A stretch of 64,000 bases of DNA from JAHDFB01 sp964607315 (GTDB taxonomy: Bacteria; Bacteroidota; Bacteroidia; Chitinophagales; Saprospiraceae), in assembly GCA_964607315.1 (NCBI GenBank), contig CAZSKA010000001.1, forward strand, positions 6,934-70,933, written 5' to 3'. A model generated the notes under the pieces. It made no database searches. It saw only the letters and a program-made list of their open reading frames with translations, and was not told the DNA's origin. This document shows, one piece after another, positions 1 through 8,042 of this stretch (the first letter of the stretch is position 1; every line of letters starts with the position of its first letter). The position numbers and the translations under genes are program-made.

Positions 1-165
1 GTGTATAAACCATATAGTATTGATTATAATGATATAGCAGAGATATGGCAATACTATGCACATCTTAGCTTTTCCGACGCTAAGATTAGTTTGGATAATA
101 TTCTAGAAGAACGCCTACTTGATATTCAAAAAACAGTAAAAGATATTCAAGAGAAGATGAATTAA
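1..165 (+). CDS. 3' end of an unrecognised protein (5' truncated)
   Basis: Frame 1 is open from the first base of the window to a TAA at 163-165, giving the last 54 codons of a gene that begins to the left. The visible part is Tyr-rich at first and ends in a charged amphipathic helix (LEERLLDIQKTVKDIQEKMN) that could form a coiled coil. No family can be assigned from so little sequence. A GTG happens to be the first codon, so a 54-residue complete protein is formally possible, but a gene cut by the window edge is more likely. Confidence 0.5.
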   Translation: MYKPYSIDYNDIAEIWQYYAHLSFSDAKISLDNILEERLLDIQKTVKDIQEKMN

Positions 166-233
166 AAAACTCTGCTTATTTTTACATTTATTAATTCCAC
201 AATATGTGGGTAAAATTTGGCTTAAAAATATTT

Positions 234-722
234 ATGAGACACATTTTTATGTTACTTTTTGCAGTAATGGTTATTTCTTGTAAAACAGCAGAACCTACAG
301 CAAAAACAGAAGACGGTGCATTTTTTGGTGAAGAATTTAAACTTGCTAAAGCGACGAATGTACAAAGTGCTATTCAAGGACTTTCGTCCAAAGACACATT
401 AAACATACAATTATCAGGTATGGTAGAATCCGTATGTAAAAAGAGAGGTTGTTGGACGAATGTAATTACGGAAAATAAACCAGACGAGGCCTTCTTTGTA
501 AAGTTCAAAGATTATGACTTTTTTCTTCCAATGGATTGTGAAGGACAAGACGTGATTATGCAGGGAAAAGCTTTTAAAGAAATAACTCCCATAGAAGAGT
601 TGCGACATTATGCAGAAGATGCAGGGAAAAGTGAGGAGGAAATAGCAGCAATTACTCAGCCGAAAGAAGAATATAAATTCATGGCAAGTGGCGTTTTCCT
701 TAAGAACAAACCAATCCAGTAA
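234..722 (+). CDS. DUF4920-family lipoprotein
   Basis: A predicted exported lipoprotein of about 162 residues. I chose the ATG at 234 rather than the in-frame ATG at 204 because it puts a lipoprotein signal directly at the N terminus: MRHIFMLLFAVMVISC, with V-I-S-C as lipobox. The central block VCKKRGCWTNV followed by FFVKFKDYDFFLPMDCEG is the conserved core of DUF4920, a Bacteroidota family of unknown function with a Cys-x4-Gly-Cys-Trp motif that looks suited to metal or redox chemistry (inference only). It ends 3 nt before queG, so the two are probably co-transcribed. Confidence 0.78.
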   Translation: MRHIFMLLFAVMVISCKTAEPTAKTEDGAFFGEEFKLAKATNVQSAIQGLSSKDTLNIQLSGMVESVCKKRGCWTNVITENKPDEAFFVKFKDYDFFLPMDCEGQDVIMQGKAFKEITPIEELRHYAEDAGKSEEEIAAITQPKEEYKFMASGVFLKNKPIQ

Positions 723-725
723 CAA

Positions 726-1652
726 ATGGATAAAACTGCTTTAAAACGCTTTTTGATAGAGAAAGCCAAAGAACTTGGATTCGAAGAAATTCGAGTGAGT
801 AAAGCAGAATTTATGGAAGAAGAAGCACGTCGCCTTGATGATTGGTTGAATAATAATCATCAAGGAGAAATGAGCTACCTTGAAAATTATTTTGATAAAC
901 GAGTCGATCCTACGAAACTCGTTCCTGGAGCAAAGTCTGTTGTTAGTTTACTTTTTAATTATTATCCAGAAGAAGAAATAGAGACGGAGAATAATTACAA
1001 AATCGCCAAGTACGCTTATGGAAAAGATTACCATAACTTCATTAAAAAGAAGCTAAAAAAACTAATCCTTGCATTAAAAGAACAAATAGGCGATTTCACA
1101 GGCAGAGCATTTGTAGACTCGGCACCAGTTTTGGAAAGAGACTGGGCGAAGCGGTCTGGTTTAGGATGGATTGGCAAAAACACGTTATTACTTACTAAAC
1201 AAAAAGGGTCTTATTTTTTTCTTGCTGAGCTTATCCTTGATGTAGAATTTGAATATGACCATCCAGTAAAAGACCACTGTGGTACATGTACAAGATGTAT
1301 CGATGCTTGCCCTACAGATGCCATAGCAGAGAATGGTTATATTTTGGATGCATCCAAATGTATTTCTTATTTGACCATAGAGTTAAAAGAAAATATTCCT
1401 CAAGAATTTAAAGACAAAATGGAAGACTGGGTTTTCGGTTGTGACATCTGTCAAGAAGTGTGTCCTTGGAATCGATTCTCTATGCCACATACCGAGAATA
1501 GGCTTACTCCCAAAGAGGAATTAAAAAATATGCGAAAACAAGATTGGGAAGAACTTTCAGAAGAAGTATTCGAATCCCTATTTATAGGAACGGCAGTCAA
1601 ACGTACCAAATTCAAAGGCCTTAAAAGGAACATCTCTTTTATTTCTAAATAA
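726..1652 (+). CDS. queG: Epoxyqueuosine reductase QueG
   Basis: QueG carries out the last step of queuosine synthesis, reducing epoxyqueuosine to queuosine in the wobble position of GUN-anticodon tRNAs; it is a cytosolic cobalamin and iron-sulphur enzyme. The 308-residue length is normal for the family. Two ferredoxin-type [4Fe-4S] cysteine clusters are visible, CGTCTRCIDACP near residue 185 and CDICQEVCPWN near residue 240. The block FVDSAPVLERDWAKRSGLGWIGKN carries the family's active-site Asp. The start ATG lies 3 nt after the stop of the DUF4920 lipoprotein gene. The C-terminal HEAT-like extension found in some homologues is absent. Confidence 0.95.
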   Translation: MDKTALKRFLIEKAKELGFEEIRVSKAEFMEEEARRLDDWLNNNHQGEMSYLENYFDKRVDPTKLVPGAKSVVSLLFNYYPEEEIETENNYKIAKYAYGKDYHNFIKKKLKKLILALKEQIGDFTGRAFVDSAPVLERDWAKRSGLGWIGKNTLLLTKQKGSYFFLAELILDVEFEYDHPVKDHCGTCTRCIDACPTDAIAENGYILDASKCISYLTIELKENIPQEFKDKMEDWVFGCDICQEVCPWNRFSMPHTENRLTPKEELKNMRKQDWEELSEEVFESLFIGTAVKRTKFKGLKRNISFISK

Positions 1653-1789
1653 CAGCAACAGTTTACATATTGTATAATATTAAATGTGTTTTTGTCTGAA
1701 TTAGCAAAAAACAAAGCGTTTTTGCTTCACATATTTGTATTGTAATTAACAACAAACAAATTATTAATTAACAAACACATTTTGAAAAT

Positions 1790-1823
1790 TGCAGCGTACA
1801 GCATTGATAGAATGTACATTGCA
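1790..1823 (+). other. Stem-loop in a gene-poor region (possible RNA leader)
   Basis: The arms TGCAGCGTAC (1790-1799) and GTACATTGCA (1814-1823) pair with two internal mismatches around a 14-nt loop. The structure lies in the 540-bp stretch between queG and the PolX-like gene and just upstream of a possible small ORF (1837-1995). It could be the 5' leader of a small mRNA or part of an RNA gene ending at the terminator at 2096-2131. No known riboswitch was recognised. Confidence 0.3.
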
Positions 1824-1836
1824 CAAAACAAAAATT

Positions 1837-1995
1837 ATGGACTATGTAAAATTTATTTTCTCATGTATTCTTTCTCCTATAAATGGACTATTGAGTTTTG
1901 GGAAAAACATGCGAACAAAAGAAATAACTGTTTTAGAGAAAGAAGAACAGCAAGAAACAGCTAAAGTGAACGTAACAAAACCACCGCTTGCATAA
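1837..1995 (+). CDS. Possible small protein, 52 residues, unknown
   Basis: A short open frame starting MDYVKFIFSCILSPINGL and ending in a Glu/Lys/Thr-rich tail. It is the only plausible coding segment in the 1653-2191 stretch. Support is weak: there is no recognised family, and the hydrophobic N terminus is too short and atypical for a clear signal peptide. In favour is its position between a stem-loop (1790-1823) and an intrinsic terminator on the same strand (2096-2131). The region could equally encode an RNA without a protein. Confidence 0.22.
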   Translation: MDYVKFIFSCILSPINGLLSFGKNMRTKEITVLEKEEQQETAKVNVTKPPLA

Positions 1996-2095
1996 AGCGC
2001 ATTAAATAAGGGCTCATAATGAAAAACTTGCCCACACATGACGCACCGTGAAAACCTATTAAAAACGCCCATTCATACTAATTGGAAAGCGTTTG

Positions 2096-2131
2096 CCTAA
2101 ATACTCATAGTATTTGGGCTTTTTCGGTTTT
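2096..2131 (+). terminator. Intrinsic terminator
   Basis: CCTAAATACT (2096-2105) pairs with AGTATTTGGG (2109-2118; one G-U pair) around a 3-nt loop and is followed by a T-rich run through 2131. It ends whatever is transcribed from the 1653-2095 stretch, or read-through from queG, before the PolX-like gene. Confidence 0.7.
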
Positions 2132-2164
2132 TATCAAACACATACTATCCATTAGAATACTTTG

Positions 2165-2172
2165 TATTTTTG
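2165..2172 (+). promoter_or_regulatory. -7 box TATTTTTG for the PolX-like gene
   Basis: An exact match to the Bacteroidota -7 consensus TAnnTTTG, 19 nt upstream of the ATG at 2192. No convincing -33 TTG is seen. Confidence 0.5.
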
Positions 2173-2191
2173 AACCCAAATAATCTACAAA

Positions 2192-3832
2192 ATGGATAAT
2201 AAAACAATTGCACGATCATTTAACATGCTGGGTAAGTTAATGGATTTACATGGAGAAAACCCATTTAAGATAAGAAGTTATTATACTGCCTATAATATTC
2301 TAAGAAAACAAGAACGACCCCTTGTAGAAATGAGTACTGAGGAAATAGAAGCAATAAATGGTTTAGGCAAAGCAATATCTGGTAAAATAGAAGAGCTAAA
2401 AACCAAGGGTTATATGGATACCCTGGAGAGATATAAACAAATGACACCGCCAGGTATAATAGATATGCTAACAGTTAGGGGCTTTGGCCCCAAAAAAGTA
2501 TCAGCTGTTTGGAATCAACTAGAGATCACTACTGTAGGAGAATTATTGCAAGCGTGTAATGAAAATAGACTCGTTTCACTAAAAGGATTTGGCTTAAAAA
2601 CCCAAGATTCCCTAAAAGCAAAACTAAAATATTTCCAATCATCCAAAGGATTCTTCCACTATGCAGATGCCATAAACGCTTTGGAGCAAATCCAAACTTT
2701 TATACAAGATCAAATGGATGGAAATGCTGCAATAGTAGGAGATGCCGCTAAAGAAAACCAAGTTATAGAAGGAATAACCATTCTTGTAATAGAAGATTTT
2801 GAAGATAATATAAGAGCTTTTATTGAAGAAAATAAAGATGAAGAAAAGGAAGAGCTTAATGTAGGAGGAATAACTGTGCACCTAGATGCTATCTCGCAGG
2901 AAGAGTTTGCTGTAGAACAACTAGCTCGTAATTCAACAGAAGAATACATAGAATATTTACAAGAAGAATATGAGTATGAACCTGAAGAATATCTGGATCT
3001 ATTAAATGAAGAAGCCATTCTAGAAGAACTAGATGTGGATTATCTTTCACCTCCTTTAAGGGAATTATTTGATAATAAACCTAGTGATAGAACAGAGGAT
3101 AACTTGATAAAAGCTGAAGATATAAAAGGAATAGTTCATTCACATAGCACGTATTCAGATGGATTGCATACCTTAAAACAAATGGCCGAACACTGCAAAA
3201 AGGAGGGATTCGAATATTTGTTGATCACAGATCATTCCCAAACAGCTTTTTATGCCGACGGATTAAAACCCGATAAAGTAATAGAGCAATGGAAAGAAAT
3301 TGATGAGTTAAATGAAAATCTAGGTGATTTCCATATATTCAAAGGTATAGAAAGTGATATATTGAATGATGGATCTCTTGATTACGAAGAAGAAATGTTA
3401 GCTGGTTTTGATGTGGTGATTGCATCTATTCACAGCAATTTAGGAATGACGGAAGAAAAAGCAACAACCCGATTATTAAATGCAATTAAGAATCCTTACA
3501 CTAAGATATTAGGACATCCTACTGGTAGACTGTTATTAAGCAGAGAAGCATATCCCATAGATCATGCTGCTATTATTGATGCATGTGCTGAACATGATGT
3601 AGTAATAGAACTTAATGCACATCCTAATAGATTAGACATTGATTATCACTGGATAGATTATTGTAGAGAAAAGGGTGTAATGATTAGCATAAATCCCGAC
3701 GCGCATTCACGTGAAGCAATTCATATGGTCCAACATGGAGTTCGAGTTGCAAGAAAAGCATATGTCATACCGGAAGAAAATCTTAGTAGTTTAAGCATTG
3801 ATGATTTCAAGAAAAGAATGAAAATAGATTAG
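2192..3832 (+). CDS. PolX-like protein: HhH + degenerate polymerase palm + PHP phosphoesterase
   Basis: A 546-residue protein with the bacterial DNA polymerase X layout. Residues 1-150 hold the 8-kDa-like domain and three helix-hairpin-helix segments (INGLGKAI, VRGFGPKKV, LKGFGLKTQ). Residues about 315-546 are a PHP domain with its metal ligands apparently complete: HSHSTYSDG, LLITDHS, GIESDI, ASIHSN, ILGHPTGR, ELNAHP and NPDAHS. In PolX this domain gives 3'-5' exonuclease and AP-endonuclease activity for base excision repair. The middle (about 150-310) should carry the polymerase GD-x-D aspartates, but the matching stretch reads IEGITILVIED, so both appear lost, and a Glu-rich insert follows. 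I therefore infer a DNA-binding PHP nuclease without polymerase activity. It has its own TAnnTTTG box. Confidence 0.85.
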   Translation: MDNKTIARSFNMLGKLMDLHGENPFKIRSYYTAYNILRKQERPLVEMSTEEIEAINGLGKAISGKIEELKTKGYMDTLERYKQMTPPGIIDMLTVRGFGPKKVSAVWNQLEITTVGELLQACNENRLVSLKGFGLKTQDSLKAKLKYFQSSKGFFHYADAINALEQIQTFIQDQMDGNAAIVGDAAKENQVIEGITILVIEDFEDNIRAFIEENKDEEKEELNVGGITVHLDAISQEEFAVEQLARNSTEEYIEYLQEEYEYEPEEYLDLLNEEAILEELDVDYLSPPLRELFDNKPSDRTEDNLIKAEDIKGIVHSHSTYSDGLHTLKQMAEHCKKEGFEYLLITDHSQTAFYADGLKPDKVIEQWKEIDELNENLGDFHIFKGIESDILNDGSLDYEEEMLAGFDVVIASIHSNLGMTEEKATTRLLNAIKNPYTKILGHPTGRLLLSREAYPIDHAAIIDACAEHDVVIELNAHPNRLDIDYHWIDYCREKGVMISINPDAHSREAIHMVQHGVRVARKAYVIPEENLSSLSIDDFKKRMKID

Positions 3833-3982
3833 CAAAAAATTAATAGAAATCCTACGAATATATTTTTTGCAAAAAATAAAATCAGAAAATTTTAAGGAGC
3901 GACGCATCACTTCTGAGCATCATCGTATATACCTTACGACAAAAGATTTTAAATAGTGGACATTCCACAAAAAATAGAAAAA

Positions 3983-5725
3983 ATGAAGTTTACAAGATTT
4001 AATTTATGGATGGGCATCCTAGCATTAATTTTTTTAAGTTCATGTAGAGAAAACATCGTGGGAGATGGAGATTCTAATTCAACAACAAATGAACCTGTTG
4101 TACTTGTAGAAACTGAAATTTCAGGAAGAGTAATTTCAGAAGCAGGTGCACCGCTTCAAGATGTATTAGTTGAAATAGAAGGAGAATCTGTATTTACGGA
4201 TCAGAATGGTTTTTTCAGTTTCCAAGGTGATTATAACCAAAACGGAACCTATATAAAAGCAACAAGAAATGGATTTTTCCTTGGTGCAAAAGTTGTTAAC
4301 CCTAATGTAGGAACAAGATCATTTACACAAATAGAATTACTTTCTATGGATTTGACAGGTAGTTTTGCGAGTTCTGCAGGTGGAGAAATTACAACATCTG
4401 ATGGAGCAGCTGTTAATTTCACAGCAAATTCTATAGTTGATGCTAATGGTAATGCATACTCGGGAACAGTTGACGTATTCGTGAAATGGATAGATCCATC
4501 GAACCCTCAAATTGATGATGAGATGCCTGGCGACTTAAGAGCAATTGATTCTGATGAGGCGAATGTACAACTAGCAACTTATGGTATGTTAGCTGTTGAA
4601 TTAAGAGGTAACGCAGGTCAAGAATTGAATTTAGCAGATAATCAAGAAGCGGATATAACAATTCCACTTCCAGCAGAATTAGTTGGAAATGCTCCAAGCA
4701 GTATTCCCCTATGGTCTTTCAATGAAGATACAGGATATTGGGAAGAAGAAGGTTCAGCGGAATTAGTAGGAGGAAGCTATGTAGGATCTGTTCCACATTT
4801 TTCTTTCTGGAATTGCGACGCTCCTTTTGATTTAGTAACGGTAACAGGAACGGTAGAATCAAGTAACGGACAACCACTTAATTTTTTAAAAGTAAGAGTG
4901 GCTGTTGATGGAATAGGATGTAGATATGGATATTTAGATTCTGATGGAAATTTTGGAGGTAAAATGCCAAAGAATCAAATACTTAACATTGCAATTATAG
5001 ATCATTGTGGAAATGTAATATTTGAGCAGGATTTTGGTCCATATACAGAAGATACTGACATAGGAACAATTTCGGTACCTGGCGTATCTACATCATCTAT
5101 TTCAGGAAGATTGGTTAATTGTCTAGGTAACGCAGTAACAAATGGATATGTAATTATAGAATTTGATAATTTCTCTATAAATTTAAATGTTAACGAATTG
5201 GGTGAATTTGAATCAACTAATTTCTTTTGTTCAACTGGTGATGTCGTGTTAAGAGGCTTCGACTTAGATGAAATATTAACAAGTGACCCTATAATGGCAT
5301 CGGTGCCAGGGAATACTGACGTAGGAGATATAGAAGTATGCGATGTCATAACAGAATTTATTAAGGTGACTGTTGCAGATCCATTTGGTGAAACGTTTTT
5401 CTTTACGAATCTATCTTCAGGCTATGATGGGGATTATTATTTTGTTGGAGCGGAGCAAGATTCATCATTCATAAGTTTTGGTTTAAGCTTGCCGCCAGGC
5501 GTTACAGGTCCTGCAGAAGTTTTGAATATACAGTTTTTTGTTTTTGATAATTCAAACCCTAATGGTCTTGGTGCTGCATGTGATGGAGGTTGTAATGGAG
5601 CCATGGCAGATATTACAATAAATAATGTTGCAGAGGGAAGAGTACAAGGTTCTTTAACAGCAGAACTTATAGGTCAAGGAACACCTTCTTTTGATGTTAC
5701 CATTGAATGGGATTTAATAGAATAA
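3983..5725 (+). CDS. Large surface/periplasmic lipoprotein with carboxypeptidase-regulatory-like domains
   Basis: About 580 residues. An upstream in-frame GTG at 3956 exists, but the ATG at 3983 gives a clean lipoprotein signal (MKFTRFNLWMGILALIFLSSC). Soon after the lipobox is a carboxypeptidase D regulatory-like beta-sandwich (ISGRVISEAGAPLQDVLVEI ... FTDQNGFFSF). Two further similar repeats follow (TGTVESSNGQPLNFLKVRV and ISGRLVNCLGNAVTNGYVII). The C-terminal 120 residues form another unassigned beta-rich module with CDGGCNG. Such domains in Bacteroidota are structural or ligand-binding, not enzymatic. A strong terminator follows, so the gene is probably monocistronic. Function unknown. 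Confidence 0.75.
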   Translation: MKFTRFNLWMGILALIFLSSCRENIVGDGDSNSTTNEPVVLVETEISGRVISEAGAPLQDVLVEIEGESVFTDQNGFFSFQGDYNQNGTYIKATRNGFFLGAKVVNPNVGTRSFTQIELLSMDLTGSFASSAGGEITTSDGAAVNFTANSIVDANGNAYSGTVDVFVKWIDPSNPQIDDEMPGDLRAIDSDEANVQLATYGMLAVELRGNAGQELNLADNQEADITIPLPAELVGNAPSSIPLWSFNEDTGYWEEEGSAELVGGSYVGSVPHFSFWNCDAPFDLVTVTGTVESSNGQPLNFLKVRVAVDGIGCRYGYLDSDGNFGGKMPKNQILNIAIIDHCGNVIFEQDFGPYTEDTDIGTISVPGVSTSSISGRLVNCLGNAVTNGYVIIEFDNFSINLNVNELGEFESTNFFCSTGDVVLRGFDLDEILTSDPIMASVPGNTDVGDIEVCDVITEFIKVTVADPFGETFFFTNLSSGYDGDYYFVGAEQDSSFISFGLSLPPGVTGPAEVLNIQFFVFDNSNPNGLGAACDGGCNGAMADITINNVAEGRVQGSLTAELIGQGTPSFDVTIEWDLIE

Positions 5726-5740
5726 AAGAGGATGCCCAAT

Positions 5741-5780
5741 ATGAGGGGAGAGTTTTCTTTCCCCTCATTCCTTTATTTTT
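5741..5780 (+). terminator. Intrinsic terminator after the lipoprotein gene
   Basis: ATGAGGGGA (5741-5749) pairs perfectly with TCCCCTCAT (5760-5768), followed by a T-rich tail. It separates the lipoprotein gene from the sigma-factor operon. Confidence 0.85.
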
Positions 5781-5834
5781 GGGAATAGACACCAGAAAAC
5801 GTATATTAATATTTACAAACGCAACATCACTTTT

Positions 5835-6398
5835 TTGAACGAAATACAAATTATATCAGGCTGTTTAAAGAATGAGGCTTCCGCCCAAAAGTCGCTCGTT
5901 GAGACTTATGCGGGATACTTGTTTACCGTGGCTAGACGATATATGCCAGACGAAGCTAGTGCTCAAGATGCTCTTCAAGAAGGTTTTATTAAAGTCTTCC
6001 AAAACTTTGGACAGTTTAGTCAAGAAAAAGGAAAACTTAAAAGTTGGATGAGTCGAATAGTAGCAAATGAGTGCTTGAGGAGAAGAAAGAAATACATCGA
6101 CTATTACCAATCAAGTGACCCAGAAACACTTTACATAAAAGCCGACCCAAAAGTGTGGTCCAAATTACACGAAGAAGAAATATTGAATCTCATAAGAGAA
6201 TTACCGGATCAATATAGAATGGTTTTTAACCTCTATGTAATGGAAGGTTTTGACCACAAGGAAATCGGTGAAAAACTAAATATTAACGCATCAACTTCTA
6301 GATCTAATCTAGCAAGAGCAAAAGCAATTTTAAGAAAAAGAATTATTCAAACAGAGAATGATAACTCATGGGAAAAGATAAACTTGAACATAGTATAA
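5835..6398 (+). CDS. ECF-type RNA polymerase sigma factor (TTG start)
   Basis: A 187-residue extracytoplasmic-function sigma-70 factor. Region 2 spans about residues 18-90 (LVETYAGYLFTVARRYM, ALQEGFIKVFQNFGQF, LKSWMSRIVANECLRRRKK). Region 4 spans about 125-175 (LPDQYRMVFNLYVMEGFDHKEIGEKLNINASTSRSNLARAKAILRKR). The start is TTG at 5835: the family normally opens with an E-I-x-I-I-x-G-C-L helix, and that is what follows the TTG. Its 3' end overlaps the next gene by 31 nt, so the two are translationally coupled and the partner is probably its regulator. Targets are unknown. Confidence 0.9.
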   Translation: MNEIQIISGCLKNEASAQKSLVETYAGYLFTVARRYMPDEASAQDALQEGFIKVFQNFGQFSQEKGKLKSWMSRIVANECLRRRKKYIDYYQSSDPETLYIKADPKVWSKLHEEEILNLIRELPDQYRMVFNLYVMEGFDHKEIGEKLNINASTSRSNLARAKAILRKRIIQTENDNSWEKINLNIV

Positions 6399-7951
6399 AA
6401 TCAAAACTTTCATCTTATGAAAGTGCTGTAAACACAGATAGTTTGTGGGCAGGAATCCAGACAGGATTAGCTGAATCAACTACTGCTACAGCGGCAACAA
6501 CTGCCACAGCTTCATCCATATGGAGCTCAAAATTATTAATCGGATTAAGTGTTCTTACCATTGGATTACTAGGTATAGGAGGCTTATGGTATGTTAACTC
6601 AAATAATCAATCACTAAATAATTTAAATGAAGATAAATTTACATTAGAAAATACATCAAGAACTTCTGAAAATACAGAAAAAACGTCAGAAAATACTCAG
6701 GCTACCAATATATCAACTACTTTAATCTCTGATGAGAAAAATGAAATCATTGCAGAAAGCACAGAGATAATAGAGAAGCGTGAAACGGTAATAAATAACA
6801 ATACCAATACCGAAAAAAGCGTAAATCAACCGAATCCTTATAATGCCGAGGCTAAAACGCCTTTGGATGTAAATCCAGCAAATAACGCGCAGGCAAATAA
6901 TACACAAACAAATAACACGCAAACAAAAGACTTTGCTACTAATGATCAGGCTGAGAATAAACAAAACAACCAAGATTCTAGTATACCACAGGCTGCTGAA
7001 GTGGCTAAAGATGCTGATACAAATTCATCAGCTATACCTACATCAGAGGATGAATCATTATTTGCTAAGGAAGAAAGTTTAGAAACAAAAAACAGTATTT
7101 CAACAAGCTTGCTTGATAGATTTTTACTCGATGAATTAGATGATCAAAAGAGCTTAGCTGATTTAAAAATAAATGGATGTTTTGTAGATTCGAATATAGA
7201 GTGTCCAGATTTTGGTGGTGGAGGTAGTAAAGGATATTTCGTAGGGGAATTACAAGTGATTCCTTATTACAGTATACCTAGAATTACTGCAACAAATGAA
7301 TTAGGCGAGATATGGAAGGCGAATAAAGAAAGCACAGAGTCTTATCTTGAGACATTTCAGATTAATCTTCTAGGAAGATATCAATTAAAGAATGGCTTAT
7401 ATTTAAATGCTGGTGTAGGATATGGTCAATTAGACGAAAAATTTGAGTTTGATTTTAGTGAAACAATCGTATCAGAGCAAGAAGACATTCCTATTATTAT
7501 CATTATTCGACCAGATGATACAAGAGATACGATCATAGGATCAGGTACTGTTATTCAGGATACTTCAGCTATTTGGGAGACGTTTAACTATCACAGAATG
7601 TTCGAATTCACGGCCGCAGTTGGATATGAATTACCAGTAAGCAACTCTGTTGGATTTTACGGTGACTTAGGATTGTCGATCAATATTTCAACTGTTCGTA
7701 ATGGATGGCATCTATTAGATGATATTGACGCAGTAGAGTTTCCTAGTCAGAACAGAGCCGTATTCAACACAACAACAGGTTATAAATTAACAGGAGGTCT
7801 TGGAATTAGATATTATTTGCCTGGAGGCATTGTTCTTTCAGGTGGTCCAGAATTCCGATCTCATCTAACAAACTGGATTCGTGATGAGCATCCTATAGAG
7901 TTAAGATATTTTGATATAGGATTACGTCTTGCTGTAGGATATGTTTTTTAG
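6368..7951 (+). CDS. Anti-sigma-like membrane protein fused to an outer-membrane beta-barrel domain
   Basis: A 527-residue protein. Residues 1-35 (MGKDKLEHSIKSKLSSYESA ... DSLWAGIQ) resemble the short cytoplasmic helix of Bacteroidota anti-sigma-like proteins encoded beside ECF sigma factors. A single membrane helix spans about 54-76, and residues 80-235 are a low-complexity Asn/Thr/Glu/Ala linker. The last 240 residues look like a PorT/outer-membrane beta-barrel domain with alternating aromatic strands (LQVIPYYSIPRITA ... INLLGRYQLKNGLYLNAGVGYG ... GGLGIRYYLPGGIVLSGGPEFRSHL). The gene overlaps the sigma-factor gene by 31 nt. I infer a sensor spanning the periplasm that holds the sigma factor; this is not proven by sequence. 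Confidence 0.75.
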   Translation: MGKDKLEHSIKSKLSSYESAVNTDSLWAGIQTGLAESTTATAATTATASSIWSSKLLIGLSVLTIGLLGIGGLWYVNSNNQSLNNLNEDKFTLENTSRTSENTEKTSENTQATNISTTLISDEKNEIIAESTEIIEKRETVINNNTNTEKSVNQPNPYNAEAKTPLDVNPANNAQANNTQTNNTQTKDFATNDQAENKQNNQDSSIPQAAEVAKDADTNSSAIPTSEDESLFAKEESLETKNSISTSLLDRFLLDELDDQKSLADLKINGCFVDSNIECPDFGGGGSKGYFVGELQVIPYYSIPRITATNELGEIWKANKESTESYLETFQINLLGRYQLKNGLYLNAGVGYGQLDEKFEFDFSETIVSEQEDIPIIIIIRPDDTRDTIIGSGTVIQDTSAIWETFNYHRMFEFTAAVGYELPVSNSVGFYGDLGLSINISTVRNGWHLLDDIDAVEFPSQNRAVFNTTTGYKLTGGLGIRYYLPGGIVLSGGPEFRSHLTNWIRDEHPIELRYFDIGLRLAVGYVF

Positions 7952-7985
7952 CATGATTTGCTAAATTCGTATTAATAGAACAACT

Positions 7986-8040
7986 AATACCAATTTGATT
8001 TCAAAAGGTTGCAAAATATTTTGATACTTAAATTGGTATT
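7986..8040. repeat. Short inverted-repeat element
   Basis: Perfect 11-bp terminal inverted repeats AATACCAATTT (7986-7996) and AAATTGGTATT (8030-8040) enclose 33 bp that contains a second nested pair, TCAAAA and TTTTGA. The right end touches the stop codon of the minus-strand rhomboid gene. Its ends resemble those of the element at 59680-59814, so the two may be members of one small dispersed family. It may also act as a hairpin between two convergent genes. Confidence 0.5.
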
Positions 8041-8042
8041 AT

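Noticed and set aside
414..725. 103-codon open frame on the minus strand opposite the DUF4920 gene
   Set aside because: Fully antisense to a recognised gene, no signal or family, and a composition typical of shadows.
3956..3982. GTG start at 3956 for the large lipoprotein
   Set aside because: It would bury the lipoprotein signal nine residues in; the ATG at 3983 places it at the N terminus.
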